Source: Streptomyces sp. Ag109_O5-1 (GTDB taxonomy: Bacteria; Actinomycetota; Actinomycetes; Streptomycetales; Streptomycetaceae). From it: a stretch of 64,000 nt of DNA. A model generated the notes under the pieces. The model searched no databases and was not told where the DNA came from. It saw only the letters and a list, made by a program, of their open reading frames with translations. This document shows, piece after piece, positions 41,380-49,563 of this stretch. Position numbers and translations under genes: made by a program. The stretch is taken from assembly GCF_003814875.1 (NCBI RefSeq), contig NZ_RKQF01000001.1, forward strand, positions 10,602,001-10,666,000. The letters are read 5' to 3'. Within the stretch, counting starts at the first letter, position 1; each line of letters starts with the position of its first letter.

Positions 41380-43311
41380 TCACCGCTTCACGAGTCGTAC
41401 CGACAGACCGTCTGCCGTGTACACGGGTACGGCCCGCAGCGTGGCGGAGTTCAGCTCCACCTTGTCGAACTGACCGCGCAGTCGCGGCACGTCGATCACG
41501 GCGAGGGTACTGCCCGCGGCCGGCGGGTGCTCGGTGTCGAGGTTCAGGGTGAGCGTGGTGCCCTTGCCCAGGGCCGCGAGGTGCTTCACCGTGAGCGGCG
41601 CCTTGCAGCCCCTGCTCAGCGTGACCTCCAGAGTGCCCGCGTCCTGCGCGTACGCACCGCGCACGAACAGCCGGTCCGTCACCCGCAGGGTGCCGGCCGA
41701 GACCCGGACGTCGCCGTGGCCCAGCGCGTCGTCCGAACCGGCGGCCAGGGTGCCCGCAGCCAGCATGGTCCCGCCCGAGTAGCGGTTGCGGCCGGTCAGT
41801 GTGAGCGTGCCGGTGCCGAGCTTGGTCAGACCGCCCCGGCCGTCGATGTCGTTGCGCCAGCTGTCGGCCGCCGCGAAGCCGCCGGCCGCCGCGTCCAGGG
41901 TGACCGTGACGTCCGCGTCGAAGGAGCCGTAACCGTCCGCCGCGGCGAAGAGGTTGAGACGGCCCCACTGCTCGACGCCGTCCAGCAGCACGTAGCCGGA
42001 GGGCAGGCCGGTGGTGCGCAGCACCTCGCGGCGCTGGTCGGCGGTGAGGTACGGCTGGCGGGTCTCCAGGAGCACCTCCGCGCCCTTGGGCACGGTGAGC
42101 GGCAGGTCGCGGCCCTGGCGGGGGAGCACGTACGTCAGCCGGGGGGTGGCGGCGCGCTCGTTGGCCTCGCGGTCGGTGTACGGGTCGGTGGCCGCGCCGG
42201 CCGAGTGCGCGTAGGCGTACAGGGTGTCGGTGCTGGTGCCGGTCTGCGCCTCGAAGTAGGCGAGGGCCTGGGCGCGGGCGGCGGCCTTGAGGTCGGCGTT
42301 GGCCGGGTCGGCGAGGGTGGCGGCGGCCAGCGCGGTGGCCATGATGCGGCCGCCGATCACGTCGACCGTGTTGTGCATGCCGGCGACGATGCGGGTGTCG
42401 GCGAGCTCCAGGGCGCGGGTCACCAGCTCCTGGAAGCGCTCCGGCACCGCGTACGCGTAGGCCAGGCCCGCCAGGTGGAAGGCGTTGGTGTGACCGGACG
42501 GGAAACCGCCGTCGTCGGTCGGGGAGGTGCCGCGCTGGCGCAGCAGCTGCGGGGCGACGACCACGTCGGACTCGTAGACCGGGAAGCCGAACGCGTCGGT
42601 CGTGCCGGTGTCGACGACCTGGTTGTCCTCGTTCATCCGCCACGGACGCGGGTACTGGTAGGCGTACTTGGACGGGTTGCCGGACGCGTAGTTCCCGCGC
42701 ACGGTGTCGACCAGTTCGGCCACCTTGCCGAGCGCCGAGCTGTGCGAGCCCGCACCGAGCGCCGAGCCCGCCGGGGCGCCCGCCGGGACGGCGTCGCTGA
42801 TCGTGGTGGCGGGGGTGGAGTCGGGCGCGCTGGTGATCGAGGTGACCGCGAGGGAACCGGCCTTGTAGAGGTCGGCCAGCGGGCCCAGGCCGGCGATCAT
42901 CGCGTAGCTCTGGTGCTGCCGGTCGTAGAGGAACGCCTTCTTCGCCTCGGCGTCGGTGCGCCGGGTGGTGACGCGGGCGCAGTAACGCATGTTGGCGCGC
43001 AGGATGTCGGCGCGCAGCACGGTGCCGGTGTTCCAGGCCGAACCGGTCTTCCATATCTGCGCGAAGCCGCCGAGGATCCGGACCACCGCGTTGGTGTCGG
43101 CCGTCAGGTTGGTGCTGATGTTCGTCTTGTAGTCGTCGACGAACGCGAGGGCGGTGGCAGCCTTGGCGTCGGCGGCGGCCAGCCAGCTGACGAGGGTCGG
43201 GGCGGCCACCATGCCCGCCGACGCGCCGAGCGAGGTCTTCAGGAATCCCCGTCGGCCGACGGCGAGTCCACGGGCCGGAGAAGAGGAGTGGTGCCCGGCA
43301 GGTGACGGCAT
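41380..43311 (-). CDS. Tat-exported PAP2/haloperoxidase-fold phosphatase with PATR beta-strand repeats
   Basis: A 643-residue exported enzyme. A twin-arginine signal (GRRGFLKTS) precedes the PAP2 core with all three motifs: KYAYQYPRP (K-x6-RP), PSGHTNAFH and RIVAGMHNTVD (R-x5-H-x3-D). This core is that of class A acid phosphatases and vanadium haloperoxidases; the sequence does not decide between them, though phosphatase is more common. The C-terminal 250 residues form beta-strand repeats with GTGTLTLTGRNRYSGGTML, the passenger-associated transport repeat motif usually seen in Gram-negative autotransporters. It is co-oriented with the GT39 gene. Confidence 0.82.
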   Translation of the reverse strand: MPSPAGHHSSSPARGLAVGRRGFLKTSLGASAGMVAAPTLVSWLAAADAKAATALAFVDDYKTNISTNLTADTNAVVRILGGFAQIWKTGSAWNTGTVLRADILRANMRYCARVTTRRTDAEAKKAFLYDRQHQSYAMIAGLGPLADLYKAGSLAVTSITSAPDSTPATTISDAVPAGAPAGSALGAGSHSSALGKVAELVDTVRGNYASGNPSKYAYQYPRPWRMNEDNQVVDTGTTDAFGFPVYESDVVVAPQLLRQRGTSPTDDGGFPSGHTNAFHLAGLAYAYAVPERFQELVTRALELADTRIVAGMHNTVDVIGGRIMATALAAATLADPANADLKAAARAQALAYFEAQTGTSTDTLYAYAHSAGAATDPYTDREANERAATPRLTYVLPRQGRDLPLTVPKGAEVLLETRQPYLTADQRREVLRTTGLPSGYVLLDGVEQWGRLNLFAAADGYGSFDADVTVTLDAAAGGFAAADSWRNDIDGRGGLTKLGTGTLTLTGRNRYSGGTMLAAGTLAAGSDDALGHGDVRVSAGTLRVTDRLFVRGAYAQDAGTLEVTLSRGCKAPLTVKHLAALGKGTTLTLNLDTEHPPAAGSTLAVIDVPRLRGQFDKVELNSATLRAVPVYTADGLSVRLVKR

Positions 43312-43551
43312 GGGTGTGCCTCTCTTGAGTTCTACGGGGAGTTCACACGAACGGCCGGTGCGCCCGATGTGCGTGAGCGTGTGGGTTCGCGTGGGAAAAG
43401 TGTTGAACGAGCGAAGTTCTAGGACCGGCCCGTGTCCCGACGGTCATGGTCCGACGACCGCCACATGGCCCGGAGTTGAACGGAAGTCCGGTGGTTCACA
43501 GGAAGCAGGGCCGGGACCTGCGTGTTCGCAGCGTCGAACGGCCCGTGGTCG

Positions 43552-43577
43552 GCGGGCCCGTAGGTGAACGGGCCCGC
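43552..43577 (-). terminator. hairpin after the BadF-type kinase gene
   Basis: GCGGGCCCG (43552-43560) and CGGGCCCGC (43569-43577) form a perfect 9-bp stem with an eight-base loop, 12 bases past the kinase stop codon. The rest of 43312-43588 shows no feature. Confidence 0.75.
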
Positions 43578-43588
43578 GGACGGATTCC

Positions 43589-44494
43589 TCACAGGATCGA
43601 ACGCGCGAGTGCCACCGCGCCCGCCACGGGCGGACTGCGCAGCGGCTGCGGCCGGGCGCCGGGTACGGCCTCGGCGAGCGCGGCGGCGAAGGCGTCGTAC
43701 AGGCGCGGCTGGGAGAGGATCGTGCCGCCCGCCACCACCACGTCGTCCACGGCGAGACCGCGGGCGGCGAGCCGGGTCACCAGGGCGGCGAGCGCGCGGC
43801 CGCCGTCGGCTATCACGTCCCGGGCGATCAGAGAGCCCGCGTCGGCCGCCGCGAACAGCACCGGGGCGTGCCGGCCCCACTGGGCCGAGACGTCGGTGGC
43901 GCTCTCCAGGGCGGCGCCCAGCGCGGGCACCTCGGCCACCTCGAAGGAGGCGACCAGTCCCGTCGCGAGCGCGTCGGGTGCCTCGCCGCGGTCGTGTGCG
44001 GCCCAGGCGGCGCGGGCGGCCTCCCGGACGAGTCCGGCGGCGCCGCCCTCGTCGCCGAGCACCGCACCCCAGCCGCCCACCTGCACGGGGCTGCCGTCGG
44101 CGAGCCGGCCGACCGCCACCGAGCCGGTGCCGGCGACCAGACCGACCCCCTTGTCCAGGCCGGCGGCGGGGACGAGGAGTTCGGCGTCGCCCACCACCCG
44201 GACCGGTACACCGAGGGAGTCCCGCAGCGCGTCGGCGATCCCGGCGCACTGCCGGGGCGTCTCACAGGCATGCCCGCCGACGGCCAGTGCGGCCGGGCGG
44301 GCGTCTGCGGGCAGAGCTTCGTGGACCAGCGCGGTCAGCCAGCGGGCCGCGGCGGCAGAGTCGTGCGGCCGCCAGCCGCTGCTCGGGCGGACGTGGTCGG
44401 CGACCTGCTCCGCGCCGGCGAGCGCGCGGAGGTGGGTCTTGGTGCCGCCCACGTCGACACCGACCACGAGCGGGGAAGAAGGAACGACCGGCAC
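43589..44494 (-). CDS. BadF/BadG-type N-acetylhexosamine kinase
   Basis: A 301-residue ASKHA-fold kinase. Phosphate-1 loop DVGGTKTHLRAL, the GTGSVAVG loop, GGWGAVLGDEGGAAGL and the C-terminal adenosine GGTILSQP match BadF-type N-acetylglucosamine kinases. GTG 44494 has a GAGGA site five bases upstream. It is divergent from the ROK regulator and faces the ABC transporter genes beyond it, so it is the likely intracellular kinase of the imported sugar; GlcNAc or a related hexosamine is a guess from family. Confidence 0.8.
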   Translation of the reverse strand: MPVVPSSPLVVGVDVGGTKTHLRALAGAEQVADHVRPSSGWRPHDSAAAARWLTALVHEALPADARPAALAVGGHACETPRQCAGIADALRDSLGVPVRVVGDAELLVPAAGLDKGVGLVAGTGSVAVGRLADGSPVQVGGWGAVLGDEGGAAGLVREAARAAWAAHDRGEAPDALATGLVASFEVAEVPALGAALESATDVSAQWGRHAPVLFAAADAGSLIARDVIADGGRALAALVTRLAARGLAVDDVVVAGGTILSQPRLYDAFAAALAEAVPGARPQPLRSPPVAGAVALARSIL

Positions 44495-44543
44495 GGATCC
44501 TCTTTCGTCGTCTGGGCACGGAGCGCCGAAGATCATGGCACTC

Positions 44544-44623
44544 AGGGCCTGGCCGGCGGATCCAGCCGCAGACGCGGACAGCCGCCGCTGTTTTTCTGCG
44601 ACTTGATCCGCCGGCCAGGCCCT
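44544..44623. repeat. 80-bp element with perfect 19-bp inverted termini (MITE-like)
   Basis: AGGGCCTGGCCGGCGGATC (44544-44562) recurs as its exact reverse complement at 44605-44623, with a 42-base interior that contains ACAGC-CGCC-GCTGT and a run of five T. No transposase and no clear target duplication flank it. The structure suits a miniature inverted-repeat element or an IS remnant, or a very long cruciform with a regulatory role. Confidence 0.7.
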
Positions 44624-44722
44624 AGCTGCGACGGCGGGCGAACCGCGCCTGGCCGAACAGGAGTTGAGCTAGTCGGGAAGCCCCGGGACGGGCTTCTTGC
44701 GGAGCACGGCAGGCGAGTACCG

Positions 44723-44756
44723 TGTACTTCGTTAGGAAGTTAACTAACGAAGTACA
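44723..44756. promoter_or_regulatory. large palindrome, candidate ROK operator
   Basis: TGTACTTCGTTAG (44723-44735) and CTAACGAAGTACA (44744-44756) form perfect 13-bp arms around GAAGTTAA, with an internal AGTTAACT palindrome (44738-44745). It is the most AT-rich segment between the divergent kinase and ROK genes, so it is the obvious regulator site. Confidence 0.75.
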
Positions 44757-44884
44757 GTGCGTCAAGAGTTGTCGCGCTCTCGATCGACGGGCCGCTGTCG
44801 AGGGCAGAACCGCGCGGCACAAGGGCACCGCATCGCCGCATCCCACGACACCCGGGAGCGCGGCCCCTGACCCATGGGGGAACT

Positions 44885-46030
44885 GTGGAACACGTCGTGG
44901 CTGAAGCCCCCCGTCTCACCGAGAGCGCCGGCGCGGTGTTCGCCGTGCTGGCCCAGGCCGGCAGCGCCACCCGGCCGCAGCTGGCGAGCCTCGCGGGCCT
45001 GTCCAAGCCGACGGTCTCCGCCGCCGTCGCGGAACTGGAGGGGGCGCGGCTGGCCACCCACTCCGGTACCGCGTCCAGCGGCACCGGCCGCTCCGCCGCC
45101 GTGTACGGCCTCGGCCCCGCCGCCGGCTCGGTGCTCGCCGTCGACCTCGGCCCGGCCCGCACCCGGGTGCGCTGCTGCGCCCTGGACGGCACCCTGCTCG
45201 CCGAGGCCAGCACACCCAGGGCCCGGGCCGCGGACGCCGTCCGTGAGGCGCTGGACGCGCTGCCGGCGGACGCACCGCTGCGGGCCATCGTGGTCGCCGT
45301 CGGTGACGTCACCGAGCCCGACCGGACGAGCGGCGGCATGCGCCCGGCCACCGCCAAGGCCGGACCCGTCTTCGACGCGGTGTCCGTCGCGCTGCCGCCG
45401 GGCGTCCCCGTCCACCTGGAGAACAACGTGAACTGCGCGGCCCTCGCCGAACTCCACGAGGGGGCCGCCCGGGGCCGGCGCACCTTCGGCTATCTGCGGA
45501 TCGGCGTCGGTATCGGTCTCGGCATCGTCATCGGCGGCCAGGTGCTGCGCGGCGCCAACGGAGCCGCCGGTGAGCTCGCCCGGCTGCCCTACCCCTGGGA
45601 CGACGACCGGGAGCCCCGCCAGGAGGCCCTGGAGGCCTACGTGGGCTCCCAGGCCCTGCTGCGCAGGGCCGCCCAGGCCTGGCGGCCCGCCGACGGCCCA
45701 CGCCCGCGTACCGTCGACCGGCTCTTCGCGCTGGCCGCCCAGGGCCGGGAGCCCGCCCGTTCCCTCGTCGCCCGGCACGCCGCCGACGTGGGCCGGCTGG
45801 CCGCCGCCGTGACCGCCGTACTGGACCCGGGGCTGCTCGTACTGGGCGGCAGCACGGGCGCCGATCCGCAGCTGCTGCCCGGCGTGCGGGCCGAGCTGGG
45901 GCGGCTGAGCTGGCCCACCGAGGTGGTGAGCAGCCAGATCGGCGATCTAGGTACCGTCGTAGGGGCTGCCCGGCTAGCCGTGGCCAAGGGAGTCCAAAAC
46001 GTGACCGAAGGAGCGCAGGTGAAGGATTGA
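44885..46030 (+). CDS. ROK-family transcriptional regulator of the sugar island
   Basis: A 381-residue regulator: winged helix (S-A-T-R-P-Q-L-A-S-L-A-G-L-S-K-P-T-V-S) at residues 22-40, then a ROK domain. The ROK kinase catalytic Asp in E-N-D is Asn here (LENNVNCAALAE), and the CxCGxxGC zinc motif is missing, so it should be a pure sensor. GTG 44885 has GGGGGAAC upstream. It is divergent from the kinase and is followed by the ABC sugar transporter operon, which it most probably represses through the palindrome at 44723-44756. Confidence 0.85.
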   Translation: MEHVVAEAPRLTESAGAVFAVLAQAGSATRPQLASLAGLSKPTVSAAVAELEGARLATHSGTASSGTGRSAAVYGLGPAAGSVLAVDLGPARTRVRCCALDGTLLAEASTPRARAADAVREALDALPADAPLRAIVVAVGDVTEPDRTSGGMRPATAKAGPVFDAVSVALPPGVPVHLENNVNCAALAELHEGAARGRRTFGYLRIGVGIGLGIVIGGQVLRGANGAAGELARLPYPWDDDREPRQEALEAYVGSQALLRRAAQAWRPADGPRPRTVDRLFALAAQGREPARSLVARHAADVGRLAAAVTAVLDPGLLVLGGSTGADPQLLPGVRAELGRLSWPTEVVSSQIGDLGTVVGAARLAVAKGVQNVTEGAQVKD

Positions 46031-46041
46031 CGGCCTCCGAC

Positions 46042-46095
46042 TTGGTCTGCCAATGTCCGGACAAGCGCTTTCTAAGCCGGTCGGGACACCGGCTT
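46042..46095. promoter_or_regulatory. cluster of inverted repeats upstream of the sugar-binding protein gene
   Basis: TTGG-TCTG-CCAA (46042-46053), GTCCGGAC (46055-46062), AAGCGCTT (46063-46070) and AAGCCGG-N8-CCGGCTT (46074-46095) follow one another in the first 66 bases after the ROK stop. The last is probably the ROK terminator. AAGCGCTT resembles a LacI-type operator core; binding is not established. Confidence 0.4.
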
Positions 46096-46304
46096 GGGGT
46101 GAGCCTCCCAGCCCGTACACGACGTACGGCAACCGCACGAGGGCGTGTCCGTGCGGTGACGGCCAGGACGGCCGGGGATCTCCCCCCGCGTGGACGATGC
46201 GGCCGGGCGAGGCCGCGCCCCCGGAAAGTGACTTTCCTCAAAAATGCACCTGTGCCGCCTCAGCCGGCGCCGTGCTCCGTCCCTCCGACGAAATGGGATC
46301 GAAG

Positions 46305-47627
46305 ATGACCACTGTGGGTGTGCGGCGCTCCCGCCGACTCGGCCGCGGCGGTATGCGCCGCCTGGTTCCCCTCGCTGCCGTGGCCTCGGCAGGTGCTCTG
46401 CTGCTCTCCGCCTGCGGGTCGGGCTCCGGCTCGGGCGGGACCGCCAAGTCGCTGACGTTCTGGATCTCCACGGTTCCGGGGCAGGACGCGGGCTGGAAGA
46501 AGCTGGTGGCGCAGTACAAGAAGGAAACGGGCGTCAACGTCAAGCTCGTCAACATCCCCTACGACGGCTACCCGACGAAGCTGCACAACGCCGCGCAGGC
46601 GAACTCGCTGCCCGACGTCGCCGACGTGCCGGCCCTGGACCCGATCTGGTCGAACAAGCTGATCGACCTCAGCTCCATCGCCAACAACAAGAGCTACAAC
46701 ATCAACGGCAACTTCCTCGCCAAGGACACGTCCGGGAAGGTGCTGTCCATCCCCTCGGACGTCACCGCGTCCGGCCTGTACATCAACAAGACGCTGTTCA
46801 AGAAGGCCGGCGTCGCCGTCCCGACCTCGCCCTCGAACACCTGGACCTGGGACGAGTTCATCGCCGCGGCGAACAAGGTCCGCGAGAAGACCGGCGCCAA
46901 GTACTCCCTGACCTTCGACCAGTCGCCCTCCCGGCTGCGCGCCATGGTGTACGAGATGGGCGGGCAGTACGTCCACGCCGACTCCTCCGGCAAGTTCTCG
47001 GTGGACGCCGCGACCAAGAAGGCCGTGAAGTACTTCGTCGGACTGAACGACGACAAGGTCATGCCGAAGTCGGTGTGGACCAGCGGCGCCGACCCGTCGG
47101 CCCTGTTCCAGAGCGGTGACGTGGTCGCCTACTGGTCCGGCGTGTGGCAGGTCGCCTCCTTCGCGGACAGCATCAAGAAGTTCGACTGGGCGAGCGTCCC
47201 GACCCCCGCCCAGCCGGTGCAGGCCAGTGACGTCAACAGCGGCGGCATGATGGTCGGCTTCAACAACAACAGCGACGCGGCCACCGCCGCGAAGAAGTTC
47301 ATGTCCTGGGTGTACGACCCGAAGCAGTACACCGAGCTGGTCGAGTCCTCCGGGTTCCTCCCGGTCGAGAGCGGTCTGAGCCCGAAGTACCCCTTCACCT
47401 CCGAGGCGGCGCAGGCGGCCTTCAAGCTGTACAACGAGGAGATCCCGCTCTACGCCCCGATCTCGGGTTACTTCAACAACGCGCAGACCGCGTGGGTGCT
47501 GAAGGGCAAGAGCCTCACCACCGACCCGACCAAGACGGAGCTCGGCAAGGCGATCAACGGCCAGCAGTCGGCCGACAAGGCCCTCCAGAACATCGTGGAC
47601 GGCTACAACCAGCAGGTCGGCGGCTGA
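46305..47627 (+). CDS. CUT1-type sugar ABC transporter, substrate-binding lipoprotein
   Basis: A 440-residue extracellular lipoprotein. The signal peptide ends in the lipobox LLSAC with the lipidated Cys at residue 37, followed by a flexible GSGSGSGG spacer and the periplasmic-binding-protein fold (TFWISTVPGQDAGWKKLVAQY, D-V-A-D-V-P-A-L-D). The cluster-1 pattern indicates oligosaccharides or similar solutes. ATG 46305 is used; ATG 46293 is in the same frame. It is first of a five-gene unit whose ATPase is missing, so the shared multi-sugar ATPase encoded elsewhere is presumably used. Confidence 0.9.
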   Translation: MTTVGVRRSRRLGRGGMRRLVPLAAVASAGALLLSACGSGSGSGGTAKSLTFWISTVPGQDAGWKKLVAQYKKETGVNVKLVNIPYDGYPTKLHNAAQANSLPDVADVPALDPIWSNKLIDLSSIANNKSYNINGNFLAKDTSGKVLSIPSDVTASGLYINKTLFKKAGVAVPTSPSNTWTWDEFIAAANKVREKTGAKYSLTFDQSPSRLRAMVYEMGGQYVHADSSGKFSVDAATKKAVKYFVGLNDDKVMPKSVWTSGADPSALFQSGDVVAYWSGVWQVASFADSIKKFDWASVPTPAQPVQASDVNSGGMMVGFNNNSDAATAAKKFMSWVYDPKQYTELVESSGFLPVESGLSPKYPFTSEAAQAAFKLYNEEIPLYAPISGYFNNAQTAWVLKGKSLTTDPTKTELGKAINGQQSADKALQNIVDGYNQQVGG

Positions 47628-47750
47628 TCGCAGGCCGGTGGGCCGGGCGGCGGTGTCTCGACCCCGCCGCCCGGCCCCGGCCGGCCACATGATCACGGGC
47701 TCATGGCCCGAGCCCATGGCAATCCATCCCCACAGCACGGAGTCAGGAAG

Positions 47751-48662
47751 ATGACAAAACGCGCCTCGGACGTGTCCGGGAGCCCGCCCAGGCGACGCAG
47801 CACCTACACCCTTGCGCCGCTCGTCCTCATCGCGGCCAATGTCGTGCTCTTCGCCCTGTTCTTCGTGTGGCCGGCGGTGATCGGGCTCGTCTACTCCTTC
47901 ACGAACTACACGGGTGTGGGGGCGTTCCAGTTCGTCGGACTGGACAACTATCACAACCTGTTCGGGGACTCCGCCTTCTACGACGCGCTGACCCGGACGC
48001 TGCTGTACGCCGTCCTCTTCGTGCCGCTGAACTTCGCGGTCTCGCTGCTCATCGCCAATGTGCTGGTGAGCAAGCACGCCAAGGGCACGTCGGTCGCACG
48101 GATCATCTTCTTCATCCCGTGGCTGCTGTCGCCCATCGTCGTGGGTGTCCTGTGGCGGTGGCTGTTCGGTGAGAACTTCGGACTGGTCAACTACTTCGTC
48201 GAGAAGCTCGGCGGGCACGCCATTCCGTGGCAGTCCAACGCGGACCTGTCGCTGCTGGTGGTGGTGATGGCGGCGTCCTGGGCCTGGACGGGCTTCTCGA
48301 TGCTGCTGTTCATCGCGGCGATCAAGAACGTGCCGGTGTCGTACTACGAGGCGGCCTCGCTCGACGGCGCCGGTCCATGGCGCCAGTTCTTCAGCATCAC
48401 GCTGCCGAGCATCGCGCCCACCTCGTTCATCGTCATCCTGCTCAACACGATCAACGCGATGAAGGAATACCCGGTGTTCGTCTCGCTCAACAACGGCGGA
48501 CCCGGAACGTCGAACAACCTGCTTGTCCAGTACATCTACCAGACCGGATTCCAACGGGGCCAGATCGGCTACGCGAGCGCCGCGTCGTTCGTGCTCATGC
48601 TCATCCTGATGGCCGTCGCGATCATCCAGCTGATCGTCAACCGACGGGTGGAGAACCGATGA
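47751..48662 (+). CDS. sugar ABC transporter permease 1 (MalF-type)
   Basis: A 303-residue integral membrane protein with six helices. The binding-protein-dependent transport signature is present, with the EAA loop E-A-A-S-L-D-G-A-G-P-W-R-Q-F-F in the cytoplasm for docking the ATPase. ATG 47751 follows GGAG. Its stop overlaps the ATG of permease 2 (ATGA), indicating coupled translation. It forms the channel with permease 2 and the lipoprotein at 46305. Confidence 0.9.
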   Translation: MTKRASDVSGSPPRRRSTYTLAPLVLIAANVVLFALFFVWPAVIGLVYSFTNYTGVGAFQFVGLDNYHNLFGDSAFYDALTRTLLYAVLFVPLNFAVSLLIANVLVSKHAKGTSVARIIFFIPWLLSPIVVGVLWRWLFGENFGLVNYFVEKLGGHAIPWQSNADLSLLVVVMAASWAWTGFSMLLFIAAIKNVPVSYYEAASLDGAGPWRQFFSITLPSIAPTSFIVILLNTINAMKEYPVFVSLNNGGPGTSNNLLVQYIYQTGFQRGQIGYASAASFVLMLILMAVAIIQLIVNRRVENR

Positions 48663-49561
48663 CAACCACAGACACGCCACGCCGGATCGACGCCGATCCC
48701 GGACGGCCCGTCTCCAAGAAGCGGTCCCGCGGCGCGAGCAGCGGCGGGCTCCGGCGGGCGGTCCCCGCGACGACACTTCTGTGGATCCTGGCGTGCCTCT
48801 ACGGGCTGCCGGTGCTGTGGTTCATCCTCAGCTCCTTCAAACCGGCCGGGGACCTGTTCTCCTATCCGCTGACGATGGTTCCGCACCACCCCACCCTGTC
48901 CGGTTACCTCACGGCGTGGCGCAGTGCCAACTTCTCGCAGTACTTCATCAACACGACCCTCGTGTGTGTGATCACGACGATCCTCACGGTGGGAGCCAGC
49001 TGCTGCACCGGGTACGCGCTGGCCAAGTACGACAACAAATGGCTCAAGGCGTTCTTCATCTGCATCCTGGCCACCACGATGCTGCCCGGCGAGGTCATGC
49101 TCGCCCCCGAGTTCCTGGTGGTCCGCAACCTCGGCCTCTACAACTCGTTCGCCGGCGTCATCCTCCCGGCCGTGCTCACCGCGACCGGATGCTTCATGTT
49201 CCGCCAGTTCTTCCTGACGGTTCCCGACGAACTCGTGGAAGCCGCCCGCATCGACGGCGCCCGTGAACTGTCGATCTTCCTGCGGATCATGGTGCCGCTC
49301 TCCCGGCCCATCATGCTGACCCTCGCCATCCTGTCCTTCCAGTGGCGGTGGAACGACTACATCTGGCCGCTGCTGATGCTGAACGACCCCGACAAGTTCA
49401 CCGTGCAGATCGGCATCCAGAGCATCGTCGGCGCGCAGAACATCAACTGGTCGGTACTGCTCGGCGCATCGGTCATCTCCATGATCCCGCTGATCGTCAT
49501 CTTCCTGGTCTTCCAGCGCTATGTGATGGGCGCCGACATCAACGCAGGACTGAAGGACTGA
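48659..49561 (+). CDS. sugar ABC transporter permease 2 (MalG-type)
   Basis: A 300-residue permease with six helices and the EAA loop E-A-A-R-I-D-G-A-R-E-L-S-I-F. ATG 48659 overlaps the stop of permease 1. The N-terminal 40 residues are basic and disordered (K-K-R-S-R-G-A-S-S-G-G). It is followed after three bases by the first toroid-fold protein, so transport and processing are coupled in one operon. Confidence 0.9.
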   Translation: MTTTDTPRRIDADPGRPVSKKRSRGASSGGLRRAVPATTLLWILACLYGLPVLWFILSSFKPAGDLFSYPLTMVPHHPTLSGYLTAWRSANFSQYFINTTLVCVITTILTVGASCCTGYALAKYDNKWLKAFFICILATTMLPGEVMLAPEFLVVRNLGLYNSFAGVILPAVLTATGCFMFRQFFLTVPDELVEAARIDGARELSIFLRIMVPLSRPIMLTLAILSFQWRWNDYIWPLLMLNDPDKFTVQIGIQSIVGAQNINWSVLLGASVISMIPLIVIFLVFQRYVMGADINAGLKD

Positions 49562-49563
49562 CC

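Larger units (their letters stand above)
44495..44884. other. 390-bp control region between kinase and ROK genes
   Basis: No gene is visible. The region holds an 80-bp inverted-repeat element (44544-44623) and a 13-bp-arm operator (44723-44756). Both divergent genes probably start from promoters here. Confidence 0.7.

Noticed and set aside
39721..43305. A 1194-codon open frame on the plus strand
   Set aside because: It is antisense to the GT39 and PAP2 genes, is made of Arg/Gly/His/Gln-rich sequence without domains, and arises because GC-rich third positions suppress stop codons on the other strand.
44544..44623. Terminator explanation for the 80-bp inverted repeat
   Set aside because: It lies upstream of both divergent genes and its 42-base interior is far longer than a terminator loop, so I list it as a repeat element instead.
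46042..46053. DasR site upstream of the sugar-binding protein gene
   Set aside because: TTGGTCTGCCAA shares one half-site but the palindrome is shorter than the DasR consensus and its second half does not match.
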